This document shows, piece after piece, positions 11,278 to 23,510 of a stretch of DNA of 64,000 nucleotides. Source of the stretch: Sinonovacula constricta (Eukaryota > Mollusca > Bivalvia > Cardiida > Solecurtidae); assembly GCA_007844125.1 (NCBI GenBank), contig CM017561.1, positions 20,691,723 through 20,755,722 of the forward strand, read 5' to 3'. The notes under the pieces were generated by a model that did not search any database, was not told where the DNA came from, and saw only the letters and a list, made by a program, of their open reading frames with translations. The translations under genes and the position numbers were made by a program. Each line of letters starts with the position of its first letter. Positions within the stretch are counted from its first letter, which is position 1.

Positions 11278-13932
11278 AACATGTTGTAAACACATGAAAT
11301 TATAGACCAGCCAGTAACATAAATAAAGGCTGATACGTGTCGGCCACTTATTGAACTACCTTTATATTTGCTTGAAACTTTACCATTTTGTACGACTTTA
11401 ATATGTCGCTGGCCGTCATCCTACCTTGTGTCTCCTGCAGCTGTCACTTACTCTTTGTTAAAATAAACCAACGAATCGAAGAATTTCTTTTTACAAAAGA
11501 GACAGTTAATTAAAATAATCATTAGACGATTCATAAAGAACAAAGCTATTTTAACTTTTAATTGCAAGCTATAATTATAACAAAGCAATACTGATTCAAA
11601 GAATTTTGCAAAATCGGACTGTACAACGTGACAGGACAGTACAGGAGTGGCGCATCTACGGATTTTCTATGGACTGAGATTTGATACCTTTTATAATTAG
11701 AGTTAAGGTTTCATTCTGTGGTATCACGTGGCTTTGTTTTTTATGTAGAGCTAAAGATAATCGACAAATAATGAGCACGTGAAACAACCAGACCGTTCCT
11801 AAATTTAAGAAATATATTAAGTACCATTATCCTTAAATAGAAAAAAATATTAATAAATTAGCATTTATATTTGTCTCTGTTCAAGTTTCAAACTGACAAA
11901 ACAGATAAACATAACTATATACTTTCTAATGCATTTTCTGTGTGCTTATGCCACCTAAGCTACGTTATATCATAGGGCTAATTATTTGTCTTAACGTGAA
12001 GATACACTATGAACAGACCTTGGTTATGACTTGAAACCAGTACCAATATTAACTATATAGGATGTTTCATACATAGAGTTCGATCGGCTTCTAAATTCAA
12101 TATGGTGCTAATTTAATCCAAAACGCTTAAAAACATAATTACATTTTCCTGAGTCAAATCCAACATGCTGCATAAACACTAATTTTAGCTTACCAATTTT
12201 ACCTAGCTTACAAATACTGACAGATTTATTAATTAGTTATAGACATAAAGGCAATCAGTTGAAGGACGTTATATGGTGTCTGTTTATGTCCTATCACCAA
12301 TTTAAACAAGCGTTCAATGATTAGGGTGTGTCTGGTTGCGCATAAAGGCTCTACTTCAAAGAACTAATAACATACCAGATCCACAGAGGCAGTAATAACC
12401 ATTCGTTACCCAGCAAGCTAAAGGCATTTTTCATTCTGCCCTGATTAATGCCCTATATAAGGTTTTATGTTTTACAAACGACGGGAAATTGAATAGTGAA
12501 CATTTTTTTTTAAATGTTTTATTTACCGGAATTTGAAAATAAAGGAAACTATTAAAGTAAAATATTTTAAGATAAACTATACCAACAATGTAAGTATTTG
12601 TTAATCATATAAGTAACAACAGATTACGATTTCTGGAAATGAAATGAAATAAGTTTACATTGAGATCATCCTTTATGAAATTCCCTGTACAAAGTTAATA
12701 TACATAGGTTCTATGTTTCGTATAGATTCAAATAAGAAAAACATATTTACTCTATGTATGGAAAAGAAAACAACCAATTTAGTTCAATTATTTAAATAAT
12801 TTAAACGTTATCTGGCTTATCTTTTAATTGTCGGCTTAAATATACTTTAACCGGACCAGTACTGTGCATTTAATTTAAAGTCGCGACTTAAACAATGTTA
12901 AATGTTAATTTAATATAATTTGTCGCATAAATAATATAAACTCACCAACTTATATAAATCGAATTCCTTTTTAAATTGAATATGCTTACATCTTCTTTTT
13001 CATTATTTGTTTGTTTGTTTGTTTTTAATTTGAAAAACAAAGGCTTATGGACTGTCTCGATTTCTTTCAGACTTTTTACAAACGTGATCGCGCAAAAGAA
13101 AACAACAACAACACACAACATCTGGAACTTGTGAAAGCAACCATTATCATCAAAAGTATCGTCTAAATGCAGCCAAAATCGGAAACATCTCATTTACAAA
13201 TCAAAAGAATAATTAAAATAGAGTATGCATAATTTCAGTTAGAGTCACTTGAAGTAATGACATACGAATACATATATTCATATATGCGGAAATAATAGAA
13301 ACGTAAAAGCAACTATAGAAACAAAGGTTCGTAAAAAGACATGAGATCTAGAAACAGGAGTTTAACATTACGGGAAGAAAGACAATACTGCTCATCCGAG
13401 TGGAACGGTCATTTATTGATTATGCGTTTCCCTTTGCATTATAAATGCTATTTTATTAATTCAGCAGTCATTTAGGTTTCTGGTTATAAGGTGCCAAACA
13501 AGATGAAAGGCACAAGAATTGCTGTGTACTATTTCGCTTGTCTCAGTGGAGAATAGAAAATATGTTTCCTATATTAAAGGATAGGGATAGCATTAAATTT
13601 TAAGGAATACTTGCTTTGAAAAGGAAGAAAATGCGTTAATATCCGAAATATCGCCCCATGACCAGCAATGCATGTTGTCATTTGCACTTGGTTACACCGA
13701 AATCTGTCTTGCCGCTTTCTTTGAGAATTTTAATTTGGATGACGATTTATACTATCATTTATATTATTACGACATTTTTTGTCAATTTAAAGACAATGAC
13801 AGCGACACAATAAATATCTTAAAACGCAAGCATAATGTAGTAAATATTATAGTCATCAGTTTCCATGCAAATGATTACTCACTACAATATATTTCTAATG
13901 GAAAAAATTCTGTATACTTTTGATCCTGTTAG
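11278..13932. other. AT-rich stretch, nothing recognised
   Basis: About 2.6 kb with no repeat match inside the window and no protein-like frame. A TTTG tetranucleotide run is at 13006-13024. Confidence 0.45.
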
Positions 13933-14000
13933 GTTGCCGAGGCTTTTATCTCTTGTTTATATTGTACATATGTTTATAGTTTATTATAATTAGCGTTATA
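13933..14000 (+). repeat. 5' fragment of hairpin-core repeat, subfamily I
   Basis: Starts GTTGCCGAGG, then TTTTATCTC, TTGTACATATGTTTATAG and TTTATTATAAT, matching 9566-9625. It stops there. An oppositely oriented fragment of the same half follows at 14042-14116, making a fold-back pair. Confidence 0.65.
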
Positions 14001-14041
14001 TCAATTTTGCATTTTCTAGATGTGCATTTTTTCTAACAAAC

Positions 14042-14116
14042 TATCAGTAAATGAAAATATCCCATCAAAGTGAAACAACGAACAGGAAGCATCTGCATCG
14101 GGAGTTAAAAATGATA
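14042..14116 (-). repeat. Inverted fragment of hairpin-core repeat, subfamily I
   Basis: On the minus strand it reads TTTAACTCCCGATGCAG, then GTTGTTTCACTTTGATGGG and ATATTTTCATTTAC, matching 9668-9730. The 112-codon open frame that starts inside it is therefore partly repeat-derived. Confidence 0.65.
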
Positions 14117-14566
14117 AAAGTATGTTATATGCAAGAAAGAAAACTCCCTTTTTTAATCAACTATCAACATATGAAGCTTCACTTAAAGCCATTTCGGCAG
14201 TTAAAGTCTATTTTGGACAGTAATGAAAAATTGCCGGAGAAGCTTGAGAGGAGTATATGTAACGAGATAAAGCAATCAACAGAAACACGTAAGCAAAAAC
14301 AAAAACGAAATTGCCGCTATAAATATAAGTCTGTTCTATTTACATTTGTTCAAACAATTTTCTTTTACCTTCCGAGACCGACATTTTAGTTTAGTGAACA
14401 TAAAAAGTAAGCAACATATCACACATTATAAACTTATGCCAATTGTTTCGTGTTCAAATACCTTTCAAGTAAAAAAAACTGATAATTTATGTTTTAGGGT
14501 GCAATTAATATGTTAAGAAACCGTTATTAAAGTCTTCGTAATGTAAGACTAGCATTGAAAATAAAC

Positions 14567-14957
14567 ATCTACTGTACATACAGTACATATGTTTATAGTT
14601 TATTTTATTACTTTATGTTTTGTGTGTATATAAGTTCATTGCATCTGTTTTCACTCCCGATGCAGGTGCTTACAGTTAGTTGTTTCACTTTGATGGAATA
14701 TTTTTATTTAAACTGTTTTTTATAGAAAAACCTTCAGGAAGTGCGAAGTTGGAGCGCTCAACAAATCAGGTTTAAGCACCTTAGTCTGACCGTTCCAAGG
14801 CGGTAACTGATGTTTGTTTTTTCTTTGTGTGTGTTTTACCTCGTCTCTGTGTTTTTGTCACATTTACATTTACCCCGTTTGCCTTTGTCAAGAGATAGAG
14901 TAAATTTAAGTATTTGTGGAAATTTTAATAGGACCTTTTCTTATTTATCTATCCACA
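14567..14957 (+). repeat. Hairpin-core repeat, subfamily I, second long copy
   Basis: Same block order as 9566-9992, starting at ACTGTACATACAGTACAT. It has lost about 20 bp in the core: the left hairpin strand and loop are reduced to CACCTTAGTCTGACCG. The right end is GACCTTTTCTTATTTATC. Confidence 0.8.
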
Positions 14958-14959
14958 AG

Positions 14960-16080
14960 TTAAGCCTCTGTCTTAGCGTAATGGAAAAATCCTTCTGTAG
15001 AACATTCCGCAAACCACTTTATTTGGCATTTGGGAATTTGTTATCTTTAGGTTTCCATTAAAATTAAAGCATTGAGCTTTAAGTGAAAATTATGTTCACT
15101 ACATATATTATACTGATGTAAACAATGCAATTGTAAGGCGCCAACAGCTTTTAAAAGTATCTTAACAAATCCGGCTATATCATATTCTACACCTACAAAG
15201 TGGTGTGTGTGTGTGTGTGTGTGTGTCTTCTTTGTTTGATTATTCTAAAATAGAATTAGATTAAGGAAGACGAAGGTACACAGCATGGTGTGCGCAAGAA
15301 ACCAGTGATTGATGTAAACAAATAGTGTTCCAAATGTTACTTTTTTCGTATTTGGGAATGAATTTGTTAGTAGCTTAAATTTCTCACCCTAACATAATTC
15401 ATTCCGTAAAAGTTTATATTTATGATAAAGATTACACTTTACCGTTGGTATTACGTTTGTATATAAACCTTATTTAGGAACGGTGTTACATGTAAACATT
15501 AAAATAACTATATACGTATAATTATTAAAGCCAACTAAATTTACCTCTTTGTAGAAGATACACAGCCTAACGAACTGTACTTTATCTGAACAATAGTAAC
15601 ATGTACAACTGTACAACTCGTAAGGCAAAATGGCATAGAACACGAGCAGACGAAACATTTTAGTTTAAAGATATATATTGGTATCATCATAAACTTGTTC
15701 TATTTCGTTGCTTAATTAAAATGCCTGACAAAAGATCAAACATTAGGTTTGACAGAATAAATGCATGAAAAGTGTTTTTAAGGATGCAAACATTTACGGA
15801 TTCTTTATGAGTTTTATCTTCTGGTTGTAATGTAAACATTAAAGATTCGAAGTTTGAGATGTGGAACTTTAAGTGGTTGTCATCCGCATAGTTAAACAGA
15901 TTTCAAATCTGAATGAAACCAAGTATATCATTCTTAAAATATTATTAACGACCCAAGAAGAACCCCATTGGGAACACCCTTGTTTAGTTCAGCACAGCTA
16001 CTGAGGGTATGGTCGATTTGCAGAGCTGCTTTGTCTGCAATTAACTGAGTGACAGAAGTTTCTTTGATTTTTTTATTAAG
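14960..16080. other. AT-rich stretch with (GT)n microsatellite
   Basis: A pure GT run of about 24 bp lies at 15203-15226. Otherwise I see nothing that I can support. Confidence 0.6.
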
Positions 16081-16082
16081 AA

Positions 16083-16800
16083 TATATAAGACAAAGTCCT
16101 ATGAACATTGTAACATATACAAAAATTGAAAAGACACAGGACCAAGGTATCCACATGCACGCCAAATGTAAAAGTGAGAACAAAGCTGTAATGAGTCATT
16201 TAACAATAAGAGCAAACCCGACAGTAACCGCCTTGGAACGGTCAGTCGGCAATATGGACCGAATGGGGTGCTTAAATCGGGTTTTACATAGCCCTAACCT
16301 CGCACTTCCTGATGGGTTTCTCGAATATAAGCAATGATAAGAAAACTGATCCATTTGAATAAGTGTCCAAGCGGTGTACGTTTTGTTTGACAAGTTATGA
16401 TGAAAGCAGTGACGTCATTGAAAAATAATGTCCACATAGTGTTTAGAAGAGAGATATGTATTATTTCGATTAGAAAACCTACAAAAAAACGTTAATAGTA
16501 ATTGAAATTAAATTTTTGAATCAAGAAAAAAAATAAGAGAAATGGTTGTAGCATCCTGTCCCTGCGGAGATGGAATTGAGGAACCAAAGTCTAATGTCCA
16601 TCAAAGGAAATACACGTAACAATCCTTATAGGATGAATTAAATGACAACATAGATTACATGCACGGGGAGATTTTTACGACCACCACACTGCACAAGTAA
16701 CATTGTTGTGATCATGAATAAGCAATTATAAGAGCAAACCCGACAGTTACCGCCTTGGAACGGTCAGTCGGCAATATTAACCGACTGGGGTGCTTGATGT
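16083..16800 (-). repeat. Hairpin-core repeat, subfamily II, two cores flanking a body
   Basis: On the minus strand: first core at 16800-16736 (AAGCACCCCAGTCGG to GGGTTTGCTCTTA), then a body with ATCACAACAATGTTAC, TTGTGCAGTGTG, GTGTATTTCCTTTGATGGAC, TTGGTTCCTCAATTCCATC and TCAATGACGTCACTG. A GAGAAACCCATCAGGAAGTG block and a second core (16290-16210) follow, then a tail ending CATAGGACTTTGTC. Spacing between cores is about 520 bp. The same order occurs at 56965-57795. The first core here lacks most of the tail, consistent with an internal deletion of about 125 bp. Confidence 0.8.
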
Positions 16801-17189
16801 TATGTATGAAGAAAGCTTTTGTGGGCAGACAATGAAAAAACATTTAATGATTCCATAAATACAGTTGCAACATAGCTATTCTATCGAGAACACGCTCCCT
16901 GTCCTTTAGCATTTTAATTATTTGGCATCCAATACCTTAACGAAAGAAAATAGAGAAACTTATCAAATTTATTTTCGTGTTCTGACAGGTGAGACGAGTA
17001 AACGTTATTAATTAATGTCAAAGGCATACGAAATATATTAAAGCATGTAGTTAGATTTGTCTAGTGGGTCATCTTTTTTTAAAAATGTGGTAAACACGTG
17101 CTTCCTTTAGCCGGAATAAGAAGAACTCCAGACTATCTTTAAATAATATACAACTTGTGAAATGCGTAGTCAATTTATGCTTGAGTAGT

Positions 17190-17735
17190 GTTCCAGTTGG
17201 TCTATTTTGCCGACTGACAGTTTCAAGACGGTAGTTGTTGAGTTTGCTCTATTCGTTTAATGACTCGTTACAGATTTGCTCTTTTACATTTCGCTTGCAT
17301 GCGAATACATTTGCATTGTGTCTTTTCACATTTTAGTATATTTTGGCATGCTCATAGGGCTTTGTCATATTTCCTTATTCGTGGTTATAAAACAGTAACG
17401 TGAGCAGATTAGTGGGCGTAAACATATTTCATCTACATATAATATGCTGTCATTTAAATCAGTCTATAAGGATTGTTACGCGTATTTTCCTTTGATAGAC
17501 GTTAAGACTTTGGTTCATCTGTTTCATCTACGTCAACAGAATGCAACTAATTACACTTCCCTGTCATTTAATTCTTGATTCATTTTTAAAATTTTATTTG
17601 CAATAGAAATAATACGCTTCTCTCTTCCAAATACTTTTAAAATAACTTTTTTGTCAGTGTTCTGTAAAACCGGGTTAACAACCCCAGTCGGTCCCTGTTG
17701 ACGACTGACTTTCCAAGGCGATAACTGTTGAATGT
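17190..17735 (+). repeat. Hairpin-core repeat, subfamily II, diverged two-core copy
   Basis: First core at CCAGTTGG ... GCCGACTGACAG (17194-17220), tail to GGGCTTTGTCATATTTCC, body with GATTGTTACGCGTATTTTCC and AATAGAAATAATACG, second core at CCCCAGTCGGTCC ... CGACTGACTTTCCAAGGCG (17686-17720). The second tail is replaced by the T-rich tract. Confidence 0.7.
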
Positions 17736-17738
17736 GTG

Positions 17739-17789
17739 TTTTTTTTTGTTTTTTTTTTGTTTTGTTTTTTTTTTTGTTTTTTTTTGTTT
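17739..17789 (+). repeat. T-rich tract (T8-12 G)n
   Basis: Runs of eight to twelve T separated by single G, immediately after the second core of the preceding repeat. Confidence 0.9.
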
Positions 17790-18682
17790 AATGAGTCGAC
17801 ACAGATGTTTTACCTTATTCTAGTGGACTTTTTGACATCACAACCATTTAAGATTTCACAGAAATATTTGTATTGATTTTATATGTGTAATGATCTTGCA
17901 ATATGATGTTTAATTTTCATACAGTACATCTTACAAATTGTAAAAACATATAAAATTAGATAAAAGACATTATTTTTAATTATGCTTTGTGCTTACTAAG
18001 ATATAGAATCAGCGTATCGAAAATTATAAAAAAATAAGTCTTTTCACTCTTTTACTCGTTTATGTAAAACATGTTCTACTGTATAAGTCTAAATAGGATC
18101 TAACGGGTCAGGTATAAGATTTGAACTGAGAACATGCGTTTCAAAATGCTTCATTTAAATCACAATCATGTATTACACTTTCACCAATGCTATTTATAAC
18201 ACGTTTAATCTAGCTGAAATCAGGAAACAATAACAGAATGTTTTGTTACATTTGTCGATTGCCCAAAGATAGTGACATCTCTCTAACATTGTCGATGTCA
18301 AAATTATCTTATAAAGCTGATTTAATTTTCCTAGAAGGAATGTTCTCTTTTGTTAAATGTTGAGTCTCTAAAACATGTAAATAATGATAGAACTTAATAA
18401 GAATGCACTATTTTTTGCAACACAATAATTGTAATCAGTAAGATTCTAGTCTAGATAATACACGCAAAATTCAGAAAATTGTTGTTTTTTTTATTAATTA
18501 TTTTTGCTGAATACCCCTAAAATGAAACAAAATGAAACGTTCTTTTATACAATACTCACAAATAGTTTGATGTAGGTACAGATGCTAGAAAAAATAATCA
18601 CTCACAGCCTGCATCAAATGAAGGTAATATTACTATTCAAACCATTATGAAACTAATTTATACTATGTTTAACTTAGAAGTT
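17790..18682. other. AT-rich stretch before unit 1, nothing recognised
   Basis: No supported gene. The tandem duplication begins at its right edge. Confidence 0.45.
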
Positions 18683-18748
18683 TTTAAACATATGAATTGT
18701 AGCAAATAACATGTTCCCTAAGACATTTCAAATCGTCCAGGAACTTCT

Positions 18749-18760
18749 TAATCGGAATGT
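18749..18760 (+). repeat. Target-site duplication of SINE, left
   Basis: TAATCGGAATGT, repeated exactly at 19051-19062 after the SINE. The paralogous empty site at 35155-35166 has one copy with a single mismatch. Confidence 0.92.
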
Positions 18761-19050
18761 GCACCGGACCTGGTAGCGCAATCGGTAGAGCGTCGGCCCG
18801 TGCCGCGAAATACCAAAGTCGTTAAAAATGGTAGTGGTATAGCTCCCTTGCTCACGCTCAAGCAAATATAAGGGTAGTTCCACGACTGGTTGGCCCGGTG
18901 TCAGGATAATGTGACTGGCTGTGGTATCATGTCATGTGTTCACGGCATGCTATACACAGTAAAGGCAGCACTATATCTGCTTCAAGTGGAAACCGTCTAC
19001 ACATAACTGAAATACTGTTGGTGGGACGATAAACCCTATAAACAAACAAA
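18761..19050 (+). mobile_element. Young tRNA-derived SINE, 290 bp, with target duplication
   Basis: The head has CCGGACCTGGTAGCGCAATC and GGTAGAGCGTCGG (A box). The expected B-box segment is missing: GTCGGCCCG passes straight to TGCCGCGAAATACCA, whereas the copy at 7060 has about 30 more bases with GGTTCGATCC at that point. The body contains GGCCCGGTGTCAGGATAATG, ATCATGTCATGTG and AGGCAGCACTAT, a layout that resembles molluscan SINEs with a conserved central domain (V-SINE/RUDI or MetaSINE types; resemblance from memory, not searched). It ends GGGACGATAAACCC, then AAACAAACAAA. Exact 12-bp duplications flank it, and unit 2 is empty. Confidence 0.93.
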
Positions 19051-19180
19051 TAATCGGAATGTTATATTACAGCAGATGTTGAATGCTTATCATCTTGCCA
19101 TGATGTTGATTGTTTATGATTACAATGATATTGTTTTTCCACTATATCATTCACTTTTCTTCATTATAAAAACAATACTG

Positions 19181-19200
19181 ATGTATGTCTAGACATACAT
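19181..19200. repeat. 20-bp perfect palindrome
   Basis: ATGTATGTCT followed by its reverse complement, centred on CTAG. It is conserved exactly at 35297-35316 in unit 2. Confidence 0.85.
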
Positions 19201-21239
19201 GTATGTATTACTTCTGTAGTTTAAGTATTAAGTAATACGAATGTTTCAACTACACCGATCGGCTACATTATTTTTACTGTCATTAGAATTATTTTACTAA
19301 ACTACTAAATACAAACTGCCGGTTAAAAAATCAATTATTGTGACTTTGGAGGCGATCATAAGTTTGAAATGTTAACATACTTTTGATAGCCATCTTTTAT
19401 ACATAGTCGTAGTCGTTTATTGTAGTCGTTGTCTGTACATGTATATCGAATGTATATCTATATACTTTAGGTCTAAACTTGAGATAATATTTTAGAAAAC
19501 GATGAAACTGAGTAAAGAAACTGCTTGACAGCATTATTCTAAATATATGTCCATGATTATTTGACAATATTTTTTTTTATCTGGATACGTAAATGACAAG
19601 ACTTTGCGACCACTAGTTAAATATAACATAAGAACACATATATCGGGTTGCAGAACTAACAAAGGCATCTGCTCTAATAAGATGGGAGAAACAACGTACA
19701 AACGACACCTAAACGTAGAATTAAGTGATGAAAACCAAGGTAATAATAAGAGAGATTTTCGCTTATGTCTTCGGCTATTAGGTTTTTTTTTAAAAAATGT
19801 ATTTAGGTTTGAAATGGGCACAGTAGAAAGTTAATAAGATATTATATTCGAGGACATGGTAAACATATTTATGACTATTATTTTATGTTTTAGATGGCTA
19901 ATCTAATATTTATTATTACAAGTTTCCATATATCGTGTAAAATATAGCCATTATAAAGTTGAAGTGTATAAGTGAAACTTGTTAAGTCTATTTCGACTAT
20001 TCACCGGTTTATAAAAGACATGATGTCGATTCCTATACTATTTTTCTTATACGGCTGTGTCCTCTTTCTTAAAATCAGATTGGTTTCATTGAAATGCATG
20101 TCAATATTATTCCAGTATGTAATCTCATGTAGTACAACAATAGTACAACAATAGCATTCAGAGAATTTCATCTGCTGAAATATTTTGAATGAAAAGGCTA
20201 TTAGGTAATTCATCCGATACATTTTGTATTCGACAAATTTCTCAAACAATTGCGTATTTCGTAAAGGATATTATTCAAAATAACATTACCCTCGATGTAA
20301 AACATTTTGAAATTTTCTGAAATAAATTGGATTGGTTCTTGTTTGTGCTTTGTCATTTTATTCAAACAATAAAAACAAATCCTGATTCAGTGGCAATATT
20401 TCAACCAACGTTTTTACATTTGTGTGTTTCAAACTTCAAATATGGTTTGTAGTTTAAAGCATTGACATCCAGGTTTTTATAAACACAGAACTAGCACGGC
20501 GGCTATATAATCAGAAATTAATTTCTGCAAGTATGTACACACCTCAAAGTTATAATTGCAACTCAACTGAATAAAGTCACTTACACTTATAAATATTTCA
20601 GCGGTTATAGAAGAGAGACATGCCATAGAAGGATCAAATAATTGAATGATAAGCCTCGGATTGTGTAATGTTTGGTTTCACAGTAGAAGCTTTGACATTT
20701 TATTTATTTCCATTTACCCTTATTTTCTTGATAGGGGTCATTACCCTCTACAATTGTTAAAAGTTGGCCGGGCATTAATGATTATCAAATAAAAATACAA
20801 ACATAAGTGAGGACTATTTTATAATCTTGCCGGAGAAGGGACGATTCCTTCATGTGTAACTAGCTCCTTCGTTCACAACATAGCTCTAGGTAAAATGAAT
20901 GAATAGTATAAATAATTTAAGCAAGTTTGGTTTGCTGTGTTTTTGTTGACTTAGCTCTTCGTGGCTGTTGTGACAACTCTTAAATTATATTTAATACGAC
21001 TCTTCTGACGAGTGTAATGTGTAGCTCTGAAATCATAAATGCAAATGAGCAATCTTGATGAATAGCCAGAGGTATGACGTATTGCTGACATGTCGACAAA
21101 CTTATCCACTTCCTTTATTATTTCTGGTGTTTGTCTTTGTCACAAGCACGCCAAATCAGGGCCTTTGTGGCGAACTACCACAAGTGTATAGAACACGCAG
21201 TAAGGTTCACTATCAATACACAGTAATGGATTTTCAAAG

Positions 21240-21539
21240 TTTGGTATATGTTGACTTTTTCATATATACTTATTCATAATTACAGTGTTACTTGTGCAGT
21301 GTGGCGGTCAAATAAAAACTCTACGTTGTCTTTTTAATTAATACTATAAGGATTGTGACGTATATTTCCTTTCATGGAAATTGGATTTTGGTTCCTCAAT
21401 TCCATCTTCACACTTCTCTTGTCATTTTTCTTTTCTTGATTCAATTGATTTTTTCTTGATTAATTTCATTTACAATCAACAATTTTTATGTGGTTCTTCT
21501 AATAGAAATAATACTTCTTTCTCTCTCTCTCTCTGTCTC

Positions 21540-21609
<70 letters not shown>

Positions 21610-21905
21610 CAAAATACTATGTGGGCATTATTTTTTCATCACGTCACAACTTTCAAATAGATCGGGTTTCCTGTCATCTTGCATTTGAGAAACCCCTCAA
21701 AAAGAGCAAGGTTAGAGCTCTGTAAAACCGGACTGATAGTTCCAAGGGGTAACTGTTGTGTTTGCTCTTTTTGCTAAATGACTAGTCACGGATTTGTTCT
21801 TACTTTTCTTTGTGGGCTTGCATGTTCATACCTTTGTCTATGCATTTTGAAATTTTAGTGCATGTTGCAATGCTCATAGGACTTTGCCATATATTCGTAT
21901 GCATA
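21240..21905 (+). repeat. Hairpin-core repeat, subfamily II, in unit 1
   Basis: A tail remnant (TTTTTCATATATACTTATTC), a body with TGTTACTTGTGCAGTGTG and TTGGTTCCTCAATTCC, an expanded CT tract, then GAGAAACCCCTCA, a degenerate core (GGACTGATAGTTCCAAGGGG), and a tail to CATAGGACTTTGCC. The left hairpin strand is lost. Confidence 0.75.
21517..21610 (+). repeat. (CT)n microsatellite inside the repeat body
   Basis: About 94 bp of CT with a few G or T interruptions. It lies where other copies of the element have a short TATCTCTCTTC, so it probably grew from that seed. Unit 2 has lost the tract with its flanks. Confidence 0.95.
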
Positions 21906-22437
21906 TTATTTAAGTTAACAAGCTTCAACAAAGTGGCAATTTAGACAAAACTTTAGCACAAAGGACACACCATAATTTGGCAAGTTTTTCCCAGTATAAT
22001 TAAAGATTTTCTAAAAATACTAAATGCATACTTATTGAGAAATACTTAAATACCTCAAAATTTAGTAGGGCATAAGTCAATATCTATAAGGGTACTTTAT
22101 AGTTTTCATTTTAAAAAGAAAAAAAACAGGTTTGGAAATTTAGAAATTGTGGTGTAATTAGTTTGATAACGATCGCGTGTCAGAAACCATTATACCGTCA
22201 AATGTATAGTATTCGTGCTTTTCTAATGACAAAACAAATCCAGTTTGGACAGAGCTCAACTACTTAAGGTTAAGAATTTTAAAAATCAAGGAATCGGCTG
22301 TTAGGTTTGATCATCGTATGTAAGAGCAAAAGCTGTTCCCAACATTGATTTAATCGAGCCTCAATGACAAGAAGGTTTTCCTGGAATATTGTCCTCTTTA
22401 TATTGACATAGTAAAATATGTTCATAACAAAAACTCA

Positions 22438-22510
22438 CCTGTTCTGTTCTGCAGATGCATTTTCGCGCAATTGGTGAACAGTTGCCAATCCCTTTACCTA
22501 ACAGAACAGG
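22438..22510. other. Long-loop inverted repeat CCTGTTCTGTT / AACAGAACAGG
   Basis: Eleven-base perfect arms at 22438-22448 and 22500-22510 with a 51-bp loop. Unit 2 has an 11-base perfect stem too (38225-38235 and 38285-38295), but with shifted, different outer pairs. Confidence 0.6.
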
Positions 22511-22929
22511 GCATGGAGCAGACCACGGGAGTGACAGCTTTTAGTTAGTTTCTAGACTGATGAATGACTTTTGTATAACTTCCGTTCAAGATGTCCTGCA
22601 ACATTTTTAAATGTACAGAAACACAGCATATAAATCTCGTAATTTGACGTTATAATATTTCGGTTTTCTGCTCGATACCTATTTAACATAAGAAATATGT
22701 TAAGAAAAACTAAACGGCGCTGACTTGAGTGGGTATTGAAAGAAATGTTAATGGTGATTATCTAGTAAGAACCAAAGACAAAGGCAAAAATTCAAACAGT
22801 TTCCTATATATAGAAAGTAAAGTTTCCATTTTAATTACGACAAATGATTGTTTCATGTTCAATTGCCACAACACAAAGTCACACACACAATTTAAGGTAA
22901 AATAAACACATCTATGATATAACACAGGA

Positions 22930-22985
22930 AGAGAACCCCCAGCAGTTACCGCCTGTGAATGATTAGTCGGCAAGTGGATTGTCAT
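22930..22985 (-). repeat. Degenerate hairpin-core copy, unit 1
   Basis: Minus-strand core GCCGACTAATCATTCACAGG, then CGGTAACTGCTGG. The paralogue is at 38722-38772. Confidence 0.6.
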
Positions 22986-23234
22986 TGTTACTGTTCATTG
23001 GCGTTACAATTAACATGATTGCCTAAAAATAAAATAAACTATTCTCTGAAAAGCATACATTTCTTACCTGTGTGTTTGACGTGAAAATTAAAATAGAAGG
23101 AAAGAAACACCGGACAGAAAACAACAATAAATCACCTATATCGTGGCGATTTGAACACGTGTATTTCATGCAATACACTTGTTATATGAGTGAGATATGA
23201 ATGGCTAAGGGTACACAGTGATAAACATACTTTT

Positions 23235-23510
23235 GCCATTGTTTTTATTGGGGTATTTACATTGCTTATATACAGGTCCAGAGTTGGTTTATACCAAGTG
23301 TATTGTTCCCGATGTAGATATTTACCGTTGATGTATCACTTATTTTTATTTACACTGTTTGCCTTTGAGAAAAATCTTCAGGAAATGCTAGGTTGGATCT
23401 CTCCACAAACTAACAGGTTAAAAATCTGTTGCTTTTTCTCATGTTGTGTGTGTGTTATCTATTCTCAGTGTTTATATTCATTAACTAGAGCCTTTCTCTA
23501 GTGGTAGGTT
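23235..23510 (+). repeat. Degenerate hairpin-core element, unit 1
   Basis: Block order CCCGATGTAGATATTTAC, TTTACACTGTTTGCC, GAGAAAAATCTTCAGGAAAT, CTCTCCACAAAC and TGTTATCTATTCTCAGTG matches subfamily I, with the hairpin deleted. The paralogue is at 39016-39275. Confidence 0.55.

Noticed and set aside
14051..14389. 112-codon plus-strand frame
   Set aside because: The first 22 codons lie in an inverted dispersed-repeat fragment, and the rest is lysine-rich low-complexity sequence.
21055..21279. 74-codon frame with a signal-peptide-like N-terminus (paralogue 37120-37443)
   Set aside because: Starts near an ATG and looks secretory, but differences between units are roughly neutral and the 3' part is the tail of a dispersed repeat. 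The two copies end differently.
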